64,000 bases of DNA from Chondrus crispus (GCF_000350225.1 NW_005179291.1:111454-175453), one strand, 5' to 3'; positions 19,852 through 30,500 are shown, numbered from the stretch's first letter. Notes: generated from the letters alone by a model not told the origin. Numbers and translations are program-made.

Positions 19852-20901
19852 ATGCAATCCGCAATGGCATTCCTCGCCCCGGTCCCGGTCGCTTCACATT
19901 CGCTCTCCATCTATCGAAGCCCTCCCCCGCTGTGCCCATCGATGACTACCGTGAACACCACGTCGCAGGCACACCCAGCGACGATCGCCGTGAGGGCTGC
20001 GCCGGCCTCGAGCCCCTCGGTCTTCGGCCGCGTCATCACCGCCATGGTCACGCCGTTCAAGCGCGGCGGTGAGGAAGTCGACTACGCCGTAGCGGAGCAG
20101 CTCGCCTCCCATCTCGTCGCAAACGGTTCGGACGCCCTCGTCATTGCCGGCACCACCGGCGAGAGCCCCACACTAACCTGGTCGGAGCAGTACGAGCTCT
20201 TCAACGTTGTCCGCAATGCTGTCGGCAATCGCGCCAAGGTCATTGCTGGTGCGGGCTCTAACTCTACTCATGAAGCTGTTGAAGCCACGCGTCGTGCGAA
20301 GAAGCTCGGCTTGGATGGAACGCTACAGGTAGTTCCTTATTACAACAAACCTCCTCAGGAGGGCATTTATTGTCATTTTAAGACAATTGCACAGGCTGAG
20401 CCAGATCTCCCAGTCATGTTGTACAACGTGCCCAGCAGAACTGGTGTCAACATGTCCCCAGAGATTATTATCAGACTTGCAGATTTGGACAATATCGTCA
20501 GCCTCAAGCAAGCCACAAGCGACTTAGACCAGTTCGTTGAAATCAGGAAGAGTACGTCCAGTGATTTTCATATATATGCAGGTGATGATGCTGTCACGCT
20601 TCCTTTCTTATCACTAGGCGCCACGGGTGTGGTCTCTGTCGCCAGCCACTTCATCGGGAATCAGCTCCAGGACATGGTCACAAAATACGCTGCAGGAGAT
20701 GTAACCGGAGCTACCGAAATACATCTCAAATATTCGAAATTGTTTAACGATCTCTTCATCATGACTAACCCCATTCCGACCAAGACGGCCTTGAGATTAC
20801 AAGGTTGGAGTGTCGGGGGACCACGTCTGCCATTGATAGATGCAACCCCAGATGTAGAGGCCAGGCTAGCCCAATTACTCGAGGAACTGAATCTGCTGTA
20901 A
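19852..20901 (+). CDS. dapA: 4-hydroxy-tetrahydrodipicolinate synthase (DapA), plastid-type
   Basis: A 349-residue protein. It condenses pyruvate with aspartate semialdehyde, the first committed step of lysine biosynthesis, in plants and algae in the plastid. Residues 1-55 are Ser/Ala/Pro-rich with few acids, as expected of a transit peptide; the enzyme starts at about FGRVITAMVTPF. Thr101-Thr102 in AGTTGESPTL, Tyr164 in VPYYNKP, Tyr191 and Arg196 in LYNVPSRTG and the Schiff-base Lys219 in VSLKQATSD are all present. The core of about 290 residues is the normal family length. There is no intron. I chose the ATG at 19852 because it gives the full leader; ATGs at residues 5 and 31 are alternatives. 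It is convergent with the FHA gene. KDPG aldolase at 52.9 kb also uses a Lys Schiff base but is a separate family. Confidence 0.95.
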   Translation: MQSAMAFLAPVPVASHSLSIYRSPPPLCPSMTTVNTTSQAHPATIAVRAAPASSPSVFGRVITAMVTPFKRGGEEVDYAVAEQLASHLVANGSDALVIAGTTGESPTLTWSEQYELFNVVRNAVGNRAKVIAGAGSNSTHEAVEATRRAKKLGLDGTLQVVPYYNKPPQEGIYCHFKTIAQAEPDLPVMLYNVPSRTGVNMSPEIIIRLADLDNIVSLKQATSDLDQFVEIRKSTSSDFHIYAGDDAVTLPFLSLGATGVVSVASHFIGNQLQDMVTKYAAGDVTGATEIHLKYSKLFNDLFIMTNPIPTKTALRLQGWSVGGPRLPLIDATPDVEARLAQLLEELNLL

Positions 20902-21208
20902 CTGCTGCGCTCGACTCGGACCGTTTTCTTCCATGCACATTAAAAAGGGACCTGACACCAACATCGGTGGAGGTTTGATAGAGTGCAAGCGGAATGCGCC
21001 CCATCCGAACACTGGAGGGATTTTAATGATTGTCACTTGATCGACAACGACCGTATGAGTACAAAGCACAGCGCACGACTGACAAGGATGTAAAGCCTCT
21101 AAAACATACCATAATCGTACTGCAAGGAGACACTGTTATCCACAATGAGATAATGTTGCGTTTAGGGGCGCAAAATCTCCCATCCACAATTCCTTCGCGC
21201 TCATCTGT
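20902..21208. other. Convergent intergenic gap
   Basis: This is 307 bases between the stops of dapA and the FHA gene. It would hold both 3' ends. No gene or clear hairpin is seen. Confidence 0.5.
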
Positions 21209-24103
21209 CTACTCAGAACCGCTGTCGGAGGCTGTCTCATATTGAATGACGTCTTCATCATCTTCTTCCTCATCCGTCCAATTATCACCGACATTGCTGC
21301 GAGCTTTTATTGGCTTCTCGACAGCCTGTCCTTTTGAGGATTCCTCTTCGGTTTCTTCCCCATTGTCACCATTGTCACCATTGTCTTCTATCTCCATCTC
21401 TTCCTCTACTTCCATCTCTAAGACGTCGTCATCTTCAGTAGGGACGTCGGCAGCACCTTGACCTTGATCTTCAATTTCTGCCATCTCTGCAGCGCTTTCG
21501 ACCGTGGACTCGCCGTCACCGTTTTCTCCACCATCCGACATAACGTCCTCGTATTCATCCGCAGACAAATTTGAGCGTCGACTTGCCTTTTTTCTTCGCT
21601 GAAAAGCCTTCTCTTCACGAGCAGTTTTGGTTCTTTTATGCCTGTTCTGCTTGTAATACACATCCCGCCCGGAGACATGATCATCCTTGGCTGCTCTTTT
21701 CGCCTCCCGCCGCAGCTCTGCATTGATTCCGCTCGAAATATCTCGCACCCTTTTCATGGCAGCTTGATTCGAGGGCCATACAATTGCATCCCCGTCTTCT
21801 TCTTTTTGCTTCCTGAAGACCTTTTGATTCGGGTCATTCCATATATTTGACCATTGAGCTACGCCGTGAATTGCGGTTCCACGCATCAGTGCCTTATCAT
21901 GTATACCGGGTCGCCACCATCTCGGGAAACCTCGAACCGGCTGTTCACTGAGTTTCTTGAACAATGCTTTACCAGCACCGTTGAGAACTTGTCTTGCCGC
22001 ATCGTGAATGCTAAGTCTGACGCGAAGCTTCTGGGCTGTGACAAGACCAACGAGTTTGTCACTGGATTTGGCACTGCTCTTCACCGCTGCTTCATCCTCT
22101 CCATCACTTTCTTCTTCGGGTAGTTCATTCATTGCAGAATTTTCACGCTCTTCTCTCTTCTTCCGTCGAGATTTGCGAGTGTTTTCACACACAACGCAGT
22201 CGCACCCGGGCTTGTGCTTGGTCCGCGGGCCCTTAGTTCGTTTTTCCTGCTCTTCTTCTTCTAAAAGGCTATGCACATCGGTCATCATATTAATGTAGTA
22301 ATTTTCAAGCATCAGATCTGATTTTTTCGACAATCCTGCTATCTTCCGGAATCGAGCCCAATCGTAGTATGCGATGGAACCATCATCATCATACACGGGG
22401 TCAACACCCACTGCGAAAAGAGCCCGACCGAAATCTGTGCGTTCTTTCTTGTTCCAGTCATTTCTATATTTCGAGGGAGGTGATTCTAAGTGCCAATTTT
22501 CGTCCAACTCCGCTTCTTCTATCTCCTCTTTGTTTTCAGTAGACATGAGGTCCTGCTGAGGTCGCAGTGAAGTGCTGCCAAATAGGCTTCCATGCCCCCG
22601 ATTGGCTTTTTCGTCCAGCCATGTCTTCTGCTTTGCGTCTTCTTCTTCCTCTTCAGTTACATCGGGATCGTCTTCGTCTGTTCGTCCGTCGTCATCCGAT
22701 TCGCGAATAGAAGCATTATCCGCCAAACCTGCCCTATTCTTTGCCTTTTGGGATTTCTTCCATCGTTTCTGCGATTTCTGAAGATGCTGGGCATCACCTA
22801 ACCCGCCGGACGATGTGGAACGGCGGCGCTTCTTCGTCCCGGAGAATCCATCAAGGCGCCCTACATTTAACCTTAGTTTGCTCTTGTCTTGTGCACGCTT
22901 CTTTCGTTCGTTATCGTATATCCTGTTCGTATTCAAGCCTTTCTGTTGCACTGTCCTCAAATCGTTCTTCTTTGCATGAAAATACTCTGAGCGGTCATAA
23001 TCTTCTCCCTGTTGGATAGTTCGAATAGTTCTATCCAGAGCTGTAATACTATTGATTCGCACAACAGGTGAAGTTGCAGCTAAAAAGAAGAAAGCAGCAT
23101 CTCCAACTTCGATAAGGTCTCGGCTTTTCACAGGGATAGAATCCGACCCCCGAACGACGGGTACCCCATTCACAAGGATGCCGTTTTTATCCGAGAGGCA
23201 TCGGATGGCCCACTCTTTTTCCTCCTGCTTCCAAAACAACATGGCATGCCTCCTTGAGATATATCGTCCCTCCGATTTGATGGTGCAGTCAGATGTTGAA
23301 GCTGAACGGCCTATTGTTATTGATCTCTTGCGAACAATATAATCAACAGCACCCTTCCCGGCACTGGCAAGACGTGCATATCCAAGTTCTGCAGGATCGG
23401 CACTCTTGGCATTCAGAATTCTCACGGCTTCGAGTACGACCGGATGACACTCGGACCATGCCTTTGCTTTGGAGCTCTCTCTATCTGTCGAGCGTTGAGA
23501 CATTTCATCACTGTCCTCAGCTTCCTCAGTGTCATCACCCTCGTCACGTACATCCGAACTTCTTCCGTCAATAACCCTTCCATTTTCATCCGTATAGTGG
23601 TAGTTGTCTGCGTCGTTATTGCCTCCTTCTAATTCCCCGCCGCCACGGCCCATGATGGCCATCTCCGCATGAGTCAGCCCCTTTTTACCCCTACCTTCTG
23701 TCGGTGAACCCCGAGAGTGGTTGGCAATTCTGTCCATGTCATGCCTCGAACCGTAGTTCGGTCCTCGATCCTCGTCCCTGGATTCTTCCGAGGTAGGGTA
23801 ACCATCTGCCCCCGGTGATGGAGGGCGTCGCCATGCAGCATTCGCTGCACCCCAGTCTTCCTGATGATCGCTGCGGGTCTTACTGCTTTCCGGACGTCGC
23901 CATACCGCATTTGCTGCACGCCAGTCGTCGGAATGAACGCGGTTGTGATTGTTGCCAGTCTCATTGTTTTCAGTTGCACCTAGACGGCTTGAATTTGCTG
24001 GGGATGGAGTTTCATGACCCTCACGAGATGAATATTCTGACGAGCTTTGATACTCCTCGGCCGTCGCAAATGCGGGCGACTTCTTGTACGGATTATCCCC
24101 CAT
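21209..24103 (-). CDS. Large acidic nuclear protein with FHA domain and CHD-like segments
   Basis: A 964-residue intronless protein. Residues 1-215 are acidic and disordered, with a duplicated motif DDWRAANAVWRRP / EDWGAANAAWRRP at about 60-93. An FHA domain spans about 255-345: ITIGRS..SDCTI, then YISRRHAMLFW, then the LVNGVPV region and IEVGDAAFFF, giving the GR...SRRH...NG phosphothreonine-binding pattern. A SANT/Myb-like region follows at about 548-605 (RNDWNKKERTDFGRALFAVG). At about 728-757 is RWWRPGIHDKALMRGTAIHGVAQWSNIW, close to the 'WW..G.HD..LL.G...hG...W' segment found C-terminal in CHD-type remodelers. The tail is acidic with Asn-Gly-Asp repeats. FHA domains bind phosphothreonine; a chromatin or DNA-damage role is inferred. 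It is not a helicase: no ATPase motifs are present. Confidence 0.8.
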   Translation of the reverse strand: MGDNPYKKSPAFATAEEYQSSSEYSSREGHETPSPANSSRLGATENNETGNNHNRVHSDDWRAANAVWRRPESSKTRSDHQEDWGAANAAWRRPPSPGADGYPTSEESRDEDRGPNYGSRHDMDRIANHSRGSPTEGRGKKGLTHAEMAIMGRGGGELEGGNNDADNYHYTDENGRVIDGRSSDVRDEGDDTEEAEDSDEMSQRSTDRESSKAKAWSECHPVVLEAVRILNAKSADPAELGYARLASAGKGAVDYIVRKRSITIGRSASTSDCTIKSEGRYISRRHAMLFWKQEEKEWAIRCLSDKNGILVNGVPVVRGSDSIPVKSRDLIEVGDAAFFFLAATSPVVRINSITALDRTIRTIQQGEDYDRSEYFHAKKNDLRTVQQKGLNTNRIYDNERKKRAQDKSKLRLNVGRLDGFSGTKKRRRSTSSGGLGDAQHLQKSQKRWKKSQKAKNRAGLADNASIRESDDDGRTDEDDPDVTEEEEEDAKQKTWLDEKANRGHGSLFGSTSLRPQQDLMSTENKEEIEEAELDENWHLESPPSKYRNDWNKKERTDFGRALFAVGVDPVYDDDGSIAYYDWARFRKIAGLSKKSDLMLENYYINMMTDVHSLLEEEEQEKRTKGPRTKHKPGCDCVVCENTRKSRRKKREERENSAMNELPEEESDGEDEAAVKSSAKSSDKLVGLVTAQKLRVRLSIHDAARQVLNGAGKALFKKLSEQPVRGFPRWWRPGIHDKALMRGTAIHGVAQWSNIWNDPNQKVFRKQKEEDGDAIVWPSNQAAMKRVRDISSGINAELRREAKRAAKDDHVSGRDVYYKQNRHKRTKTAREEKAFQRRKKASRRSNLSADEYEDVMSDGGENGDGESTVESAAEMAEIEDQGQGAADVPTEDDDVLEMEVEEEMEIEDNGDNGDNGEETEEESSKGQAVEKPIKARSNVGDNWTDEEEDDEDVIQYETASDSGSE

Positions 24104-25252
24104 TTTCGGCAGCAGTTTTCCACACCAACTGAGGGTAGTGTTGCAGAGTGACGGCGATCAGCAAGGTGGAAACGTGAACGGCAGAGTGAATTTCTCACTT
24201 TCTCAAGTTGTCGCTGCAAAAGCCCTTGGTAAGCGCTTTGCCAAATATGTCCGTATCTGTCATGGCCGCAAGAGACACTCGCACGATTCACGGGAATGTG
24301 TCCGGCACTCCACCGCTGCACGGTCGAGGCTCGTCAGGATTCGATGCTGCGCCAGGTCCAGGAGACGCCACTGCATAAATTTCGAATAGAATTTGCGAAC
24401 TCACATCAGGCCGGCTGGCCATTTGTACACGTGTACAAGGGAGCAAAGAGGATGTTCTCCATCTCTTTCCTTGGCTCATCAACCTAAAATACAGTCGATG
24501 ATACTGTAGGGCGAATAAGGCCCAGCATTGATCCTGAGAACCACTCTCAGATACAATTTGACATTTTCTATACGTCGTAACAAAGCTGGAACAAAGCGAA
24601 ACTTGCCGCAGCGCTTTTCGCTAGGACGGCCAGGGTCTTCAGGAGAGCCTCCAAGCAGCTTTGCGATGAAGGTTGGTGTCTCTTCCCCTTCAGTAGCCTT
24701 CTTCTATGTATCAAAAATGCTGCAGATTTGATTTTTTTTCTCTGGTTACTGAGTTCAATCATTTCTTCTATCGATCTACACAAGATAGAGGACGACGGCT
24801 TCACGGCTCTACAATCGAGCTCAAAATATGCTATAAATGAATGTTGTGGGGATCAGTCGCAGAAACATAATTGCGAGCGAAAAAGAATAGTATTCTTTTT
24901 CTTACAAGATGTTTACGAATGAGATTTAGTGAAATTCAATGCTCCGAGAGCTATTCCGTACTCTCAGAACAGAACCTGTAAACACAGCGGAAGCAAGGAG
25001 TATTCGGTTACACATCGAATGATGTTTGACATGTTTGACATATATAAAACTCATGTGAGATCGGAAGAAGCGGCCTTGACCCCGGCATCAACTTCAATGC
25101 CACGAAATGTTCCTATGTGGCTGTGAAATTTGAAGGCAGCGCTAGTTTTCAGATTTTATAACCGTCCTAGAGCAAGCCTTAGGACGTGGGCGCAGTGATA
25201 CCAACTGAAAAATGAGGATATACGTATCTCCTCATCACAAGCACGATGGCAA
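24104..25252. other. Intergenic region, FHA gene to PrsW gene
   Basis: About 1.15 kb. The first 400 bases next to the FHA start are mixed composition and probably include its promoter (inference). The rest is AT-rich. Short open frames only; no recognised element. Confidence 0.45.
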
Positions 25253-26389
25253 TCACACTGGCTCGGAGGCGAGAACCAGGCTCTCTCTTACCAGAAGCGC
25301 TTTGTATCTACTTCTGCACAGTAGCAGTAAAAGTCCGACAAGCATGAAATCAAAGACAGGTATGAGATAACCAACCCAAAACGGAATGATGTTCCCTCCA
25401 ATTAGCAACATTCCGAGCAGCGCAACCCCATCAAACGTTCCATGAAACAATACAGCCACAAACAGGGCTAGCATCACGTTACTCTTGTCTTTGAAGACAT
25501 ACCACTGAGCTGCTGACACCGCCACAAAGAACTGCGTTCCGATATGTAAGGGATACGCCAGCAGCCCGCGCAGAAGAGTGATCCCGACAAGCCTGAACGA
25601 AAATCCCTTGCGAATTGATAATGCGCTTACCAATATATACCCCATATTCTCGCAGGCTGCAAATCCAAGCGCGCCCATACAAGCTATTGCTAAGATGCCC
25701 TTGCATCCAATACGCGCTCCTGAGTCGGCGTCGAGCTCCGCATTCTCCTGATCTACTTTTCTGTATCTGCGGGCCAGCATCCACTTGGCCACCTCTTCGA
25801 TGAAGCCAGCCGTAACAAAAGCAATAAGAAGGAAAAACAGAATCATCTTCCAGAGCGCAACATGTTCGAGCACGTTTGCAAGTAGATCGTGCCTTTTTCC
25901 GTCCTCATCCACAGTTGGTGGAGTATCTATGGCGATCTCAACTTCTCGCAGCTCTTTTTCGAAAATGAGGAAGCCAATTCCGAATGTGAGCAACCATTCA
26001 GCTATGATTGTGAAGAGTACGAGAGGAATGGCGCCCAGCAACAACTGATTGAGAAGATAGGTCCATCCGATTGACTTATCGTCAAACTTGGTACGAACGA
26101 AATGAATGATGGGAAACGCCGGTAGAAGAGATAGCAAAACGAACAGCGAGGTAAAAAACGGACGCGGCGAGAGGGCAACGAAGATCACTAACATGATGGC
26201 TATTGTCACAAGCGATATTCTTGAGCCCGATGACATCCTTGAATAGTCCCCAGCCTCAACGTTAGTCCGACTTGGGTCCTCGGGAGGTATATATCCATCG
26301 CTGCGCCGCGTAGGCTCGAGTTCGATGGGGATATCGCCCGTACTCGTAGATGGGGCACCTGCCGCTTCATCTTCAAGCTGAGCACCCAT
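25253..26389 (-). CDS. PrsW-like intramembrane protease
   Basis: A 378-residue multi-pass membrane protein. After an acidic soluble N terminus (1-55) there are about eight hydrophobic segments. The four family motifs are present in order: EEVAK (Glu198, Glu199, Lys202) in FIEEVAKW; Glu247 in GFAACENMGY; His282 in LAYPLHIGTQ; His316 and Asp320 in LFHGTFDG. These are the presumed zinc ligands and catalytic Glu of the PrsW family, related to CAAX/Abi proteases. In Bacillus PrsW cleaves an anti-sigma factor; the eukaryotic substrates are unknown to me. The loop at 152-170 between TM segments is hydrophilic. It is intronless and has no obvious cleavable leader. The membrane is not determined; ER or a plastid envelope are both possible. 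Confidence 0.87.
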   Translation of the reverse strand: MGAQLEDEAAGAPSTSTGDIPIELEPTRRSDGYIPPEDPSRTNVEAGDYSRMSSGSRISLVTIAIMLVIFVALSPRPFFTSLFVLLSLLPAFPIIHFVRTKFDDKSIGWTYLLNQLLLGAIPLVLFTIIAEWLLTFGIGFLIFEKELREVEIAIDTPPTVDEDGKRHDLLANVLEHVALWKMILFFLLIAFVTAGFIEEVAKWMLARRYRKVDQENAELDADSGARIGCKGILAIACMGALGFAACENMGYILVSALSIRKGFSFRLVGITLLRGLLAYPLHIGTQFFVAVSAAQWYVFKDKSNVMLALFVAVLFHGTFDGVALLGMLLIGGNIIPFWVGYLIPVFDFMLVGLLLLLCRSRYKALLVRESLVLASEPV

Positions 26390-27429
26390 GACAATATCGA
26401 ACTAAGAAGTGCTTCTGAAGATTGCACTTGGCGGGGCTTTCGGGAAGTCGACAGCTGCCCTGCTTGAAAGAAGGGTTGGAGATGCGAAGCGTGCGAAAAG
26501 GGGAGGTCAGTCTCCACCAAGGAAAGAGAGTTTCAACGAAATTGACGGTGCAGAGAGAAAGTTCCCTGGTCAGAATCCCAGCCTAAACCTCACGAAGACT
26601 AACTGTACCGTACGCCACATGGAGATGATGGAGAGGCGAAAGAGAGACCAAGCAAGGAGAGAGATATTAGGCAAAGATTACAAGAAACGAATACCTTGAC
26701 AACAAAGGCTCTTCTCAATATGGCATCCGCATACACGTGTACTCTTCCAAAATGTGTATCAAATTTCGATGCAGAGTGTAATTTGGATCAACGACAGCTC
26801 TGCATTGAGACGCTTAGTTTTTGTCCACTACGGTCGCAGCGTGGGCTAAGATATCTGTAGAACAGCAAATCACGATGGGTTTCTTGCGATACTCTAGCTG
26901 AAGCCACAGTCGCTTTTCAAATGACCAAGTGACAGAAACATTATTCAACTAGGCTTTCGATCCTATGACATTTTAAGACCAAGTGCTTTCCACAGTTATA
27001 GGGCATATGTGGGGATGTTGGTAGCTGTCACTACCAAAGCTGTTCGCTCACTTACATGTTCCTGTAGTATTGCACTTCATGATCTAGAGTTATAATTTAT
27101 CCAGTGCTCATGCGTTGCAGGGCCATAGCCCCAGGCAGTCTTGATCAATTGTTCTCTTGCTTTGTGGAAGTGTATAGGTTGCGTCCTGTCATCGCCCTAT
27201 GTTTTCGGCTAACAGCAGAGGTATATTGCTGAATAAGACATCTTCTCAATTGTTACTCTTCCATTGCTTTCACAATCAGTGCTCCTCTCTTTCCCCCTCA
27301 TTCAAATTCATGCTTGGTTCCTGCTCGGCTGTCAGTGAATTCATGTACATTCAACTGTAATGAATTTCACAGCATCGGTTTCTATTTGGGAAATATCACG
27401 ATTCGTTGGCGAACTCGTGCCATTTGGCT
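26390..27429. other. Intergenic region left of the MULE
   Basis: No convincing gene. A 96-residue plus frame at 26409-26699 is very basic and overlaps the probable PrsW promoter; I do not call it. Composition is AT-rich after 26700. Confidence 0.4.
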
Positions 27430-27440
27430 TTATCAGTAGG

Positions 27441-27650
27441 CTAATTTCGGAAAAGTGGCAGTTTCGGAAAAGTAGCAGTTCAGTAGGAGAATAGGGGAAA
27501 AGTGGCTGTTCAGTGGGGGAAGCAGCCATTGCATGCGGAAATTACCCACCGTGACTGAAACAGTAGGGGAAAAGACCAAATGGTAGGGGAACTGCCTGGC
27601 TGTGACGAAAGAAGTAGGCGAAAACAAATTAACACATGTAGTAGGCAAAA
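27441..27650 (+). repeat. Iterated GTAGG(N)GAAA motif array, left
   Basis: At least six copies of CAGTAGGNGAAAA-like units occur at irregular 20-40 bp spacing, preceded by two copies of TTTCGGAAAAGT(G/A)GCAGTT. Similar units occur at 30351-30475 (plus) and 45785-45960 (minus). They may be subterminal transposase binding sites of the MULE (inference). Confidence 0.6.
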
Positions 27651-27658
27651 ACGCTACT

Positions 27659-29741
27659 TCAGTCATCTTTAAACAGCTGACGCAGTTCACATTTGCAAGC
27701 CATATGTCCCTTTAGGTGGCACAGAGAGCAGTGGTAGGAGCGTTTTCGAGCCGCAGGCCCGGATTCATACCATGAGCTCATCCGTTTCCCCGCATTTTGG
27801 ACTGGCCTCCCGCGCGGTGGAGCAAGGGCAACTGGAATGTTGATGGTAGAACCAGACAAAACTTGCTCTTGAGCATCCAGAACCACTCTATCGACGTCTG
27901 CTTGCAGCGGCATCCCAAACGTTAGCCCTTCGTACTGTTGTTTCCAAGCGACTGTTAGATTTTTACGTCCAATAAACTTGAACAAATTCATCGTCCCATA
28001 CTTCTCGCAGAGTACGGCTGTTCCGTGCCAGCAGGGAAACAGAGCTCTGTCGGAGGAATATGGACAACACTCAAGAGTTTTCTGCTGTTCGTTGCTGAGA
28101 AATACTCGCCTTGTTCTGGTACCATCCACTTGACTAATCACAGTGGCTTCCATAAGATCTGTTCCGTCTAAAACGTCACATGCGCTTGACAGGGCCTTCG
28201 TCGACGAATGAGGGATGCTAAATGCCTTTCTACTGGCGGAGGGACCGGGGCCTTGCAATTTAGATATATATTTTGCCGTTTCAGAAACGACTTTCGCTGC
28301 GACTCGAGGACTGTTTTCAGCATTGACTGTGGTTCCACACCTCGGATTTGATTCCTAAGGGAGGCACTCATTTGGCTTTCCGCGCCCTGCGATGAAGTCA
28401 GTAGATCCTGCAGTCCAGAATATGCCCTGTAAAGAGCATTATCCGGAAATCGAGACAGATATTGGGCGGTTCTCTGCCCATAAGTCTGTTTCACTGCGTC
28501 AATAGCACTCCGTGATGGTGCATGCACAGCTCGTTCGTATTGAGCGATACCGGCTGCCTTTTTCTTACCCAATGCCTTCATCATGTTTTTCTTAAGATGC
28601 AAAGGGGGGAGGAACAGTTTGGCATATTCCATGACATTTTCAAAAGAGCAATCAATGGACTTTTCTTGGTCCACAATAGTAACGTGGCCTTGAACATCAA
28701 ACCCGGACACCCTCTTCAAATTCGTAAACACCATGGTCCACGATTCTTTGCATTCAGTTCCGACGGTGTGGGCAAACAATAGCGGCAATATATTGTGGTT
28801 AGCATCGTAGCCAACGACTTCATACGTTGTGCCGTATGACTGCCGTCCGCACCCCTGACAGTGTGCAGCATCAGCGGCTGTTGTTGCTCTCCCATATTTG
28901 CAAAAATGGCTGGCAATGTTGGGGACAAACACGAAGCCTAAATAATATTTCCTGCCATCTACAATGTCCGAACAGTCGACAACTTGGTGTTCAAATCTTG
29001 CCTCCTCAGGCACGAACCAGCCTTTCTTGAGTTGTCTAAATATGAACCTAGCAGCCTTAACACGAGTTTGCTTCATTTCGTCCGCAGAACATGTAAACAT
29101 CTCCACAAAATGATCCAGTTCCTGTAACAGTATTGCATATCCCTCCATAGTTGCCATTTCTTCTAGGCGATTGGCCGTCATCATGCATGATATCTCGGTC
29201 TTGACTGCGCGGAAGTGAAGTAGACCTGGTTGACGGGTGTATATCTGTTTTGCAGTCACAATTGAGACGATAAATCTAGTTGTCAAGGATGGGTTTTCTT
29301 TTAGATCTAGAAGAACCAATCGAGCCACTTGTTTTGCCGTATAGGCAGGGGTGCAATTTCGCCTATTATTTGTGTCACTTCCAATGTCTTGCCCTAGACA
29401 TGCATGGGCTTGTACTCACGCAACTTCCATCCACCAGTGCTTGGGTCTCGAAGAAACCGTATCTTCGCCTTGCAATGACCATCTCGACAAGTTAGAGAAA
29501 CTGTCTCAGCCGTTTGATGAATATGTACACCTTTTTGTATGGATAAAAACGCCGTATGTGCACGGCAATACCGCTCACATTTCGACCTCGCGTCCATTTG
29601 GAGTCCTTGTTCTGGTTTTATTTCAACTGCTCGTTCCGGACGCCAACTCTCAGACGCCCTTCTCTCCTCTGCAAGTGCTTCCCTCTCCTCATCCCGAACT
29701 CTTGTTTTGTTCGCACGCTTGCTTTCACGTACCCTTTGCAA
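27659..29741 (-). pseudogene. MULE transposase, degraded
   Basis: In minus order: a MuDR-type zinc DNA-binding part near 29.4-29.5 kb (SLTCRDGHCKAKIRFL...GGWKLREYKPMH); a segment PAYTAKQVARLVLLDLKENP; the MULE catalytic core at about 28.5-28.95 kb (AADAAHCQG with Asp, YDANHNILPLLFAHTVGTE.KESW, HVTIVDQEKSIDCSFENV with Asp, LPPLHLKKNM with the conserved His); a SWIM zinc finger (CCPYSSDRALFPCWHGTAVL) near 28.05 kb; and a C-terminal CCHC-like knuckle (YHCSLCHLKGHMACKC) near 27.7 kb. The parts lie in three frames (changes near 29.4 and 28.2 kb), so about two frameshifts or unrecognised introns. The third catalytic Glu was not identified. Confidence 0.75.
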
Positions 29742-29769
29742 TTTTTCTGTATGACGCTGCGATTAGTCC

Positions 29770-30347
29770 TCAAAGAGGGGTTTTTGGTGAGGTTGTAGCC
29801 TCCCGAGGAGCGTGATGTGATTGGTTCCAGTTTTGTCCGTTAAAAAATGGCGCTGTGGATTCTGAGACAAACACAATACTGTCATCGGAACTGCTACTGT
29901 CATGATCAGGACTGCGGCTCCGGTATGCAGACCTTTTTCGCATTAATTCTTCTTCTTCGCTGGGAAAGAAACCCTCAAAAAGGTCGTTTAGATCGTCTCT
30001 GAATGCATCGGACGGATCTCCCTCTTGAAATGGAACATCTTCATTCGTAGTAAAGCCATTGAAGCAAATATGTCCTGGAATTAGGCAAGAACTTCTTCCT
30101 CCATGGCTATCTGCATACTCTTTGGCCAACTCAAAGCATTTTGATATTTTGACGTGCAGCGAGTGGCCTCTTCGATATTACCAATCCCTCCCTTGTCTGG
30201 ATGGATTCGGAGGCATAGGTTCAAATACGCACGTCGAATGTTGGATAGCGAGATGCTCTCTTCGGTATTACGTGGGATGAATACCTTCAATACGGAAGTA
30301 TTTTCCTGGATCGCAGTGATTCTCTGTAGCTCGTCCTCAGTACTCAT
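29770..30347 (-). pseudogene. J-domain (DnaJ-like) ORF of the MULE
   Basis: The ATG at 30347 opens MSTEDELQRITAIQ... then ISLSNIRRAYLNLCLRIHPDKGGIGNIEEATRCTSKYQNAL, a J-domain: helix II, the HPD loop (His-Pro-Asp intact) and helix III. J-domains stimulate the ATPase of Hsp70. A second frame continues EYADSHGG...DPSDAFRDDLNDLFEGFFPSEEEELMRKRSAYRSRSPDHDSSSSDDS, an acidic then Arg/Ser-rich tail; the join at about 30.1 kb implies one frameshift or small intron. The tail ends about 30 bases before the transposase DNA-binding part begins in yet another frame, so the J-domain could be a separate protein or the N terminus of the transposase. It is within the presumed MULE, so it is read as cargo of the element. 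Confidence 0.6.
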
Positions 30348-30350
30348 GTT

Positions 30351-30475
30351 CAGTAAGGGGAAGAGGAGTCAAGAGCAGTAAGGGAATGGGACGGGTTTAG
30401 GGTTACCAGAAGACTTCAAGATCAGTGGGGGATTGGGACGATGCGGTCAAGATCAGTATGGTAAACGTAAATCTG
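30351..30475 (+). repeat. Iterated CAGTANGGGRA motif upstream of the J-domain ORF
   Basis: Four loosely spaced units (GTTCAGTAAGGGGAAG, AGCAGTAAGGGAATGG, GATCAGTGGGGGATTG, GATCAGTATGGTAAAC) resemble those at 27.5 and 45.9 kb. It is the promoter-proximal region of the minus-strand J-domain ORF. Confidence 0.5.
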
Positions 30476-30500
30476 TAACAGATATCCCTAGCGTGAGTAA

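Noticed and set aside
29394-29430. Possible GTGAGT...TAG intron in the MULE transposase
   Set aside because: Candidate introns of 26-57 bases do not restore the needed frame, so a frameshift is simpler.
30482-30491. TTAA target duplication expected for piggyBac
   Set aside because: No TTAA flanks ATATCCCTAG at either end; the element is therefore called only piggyBac-like.
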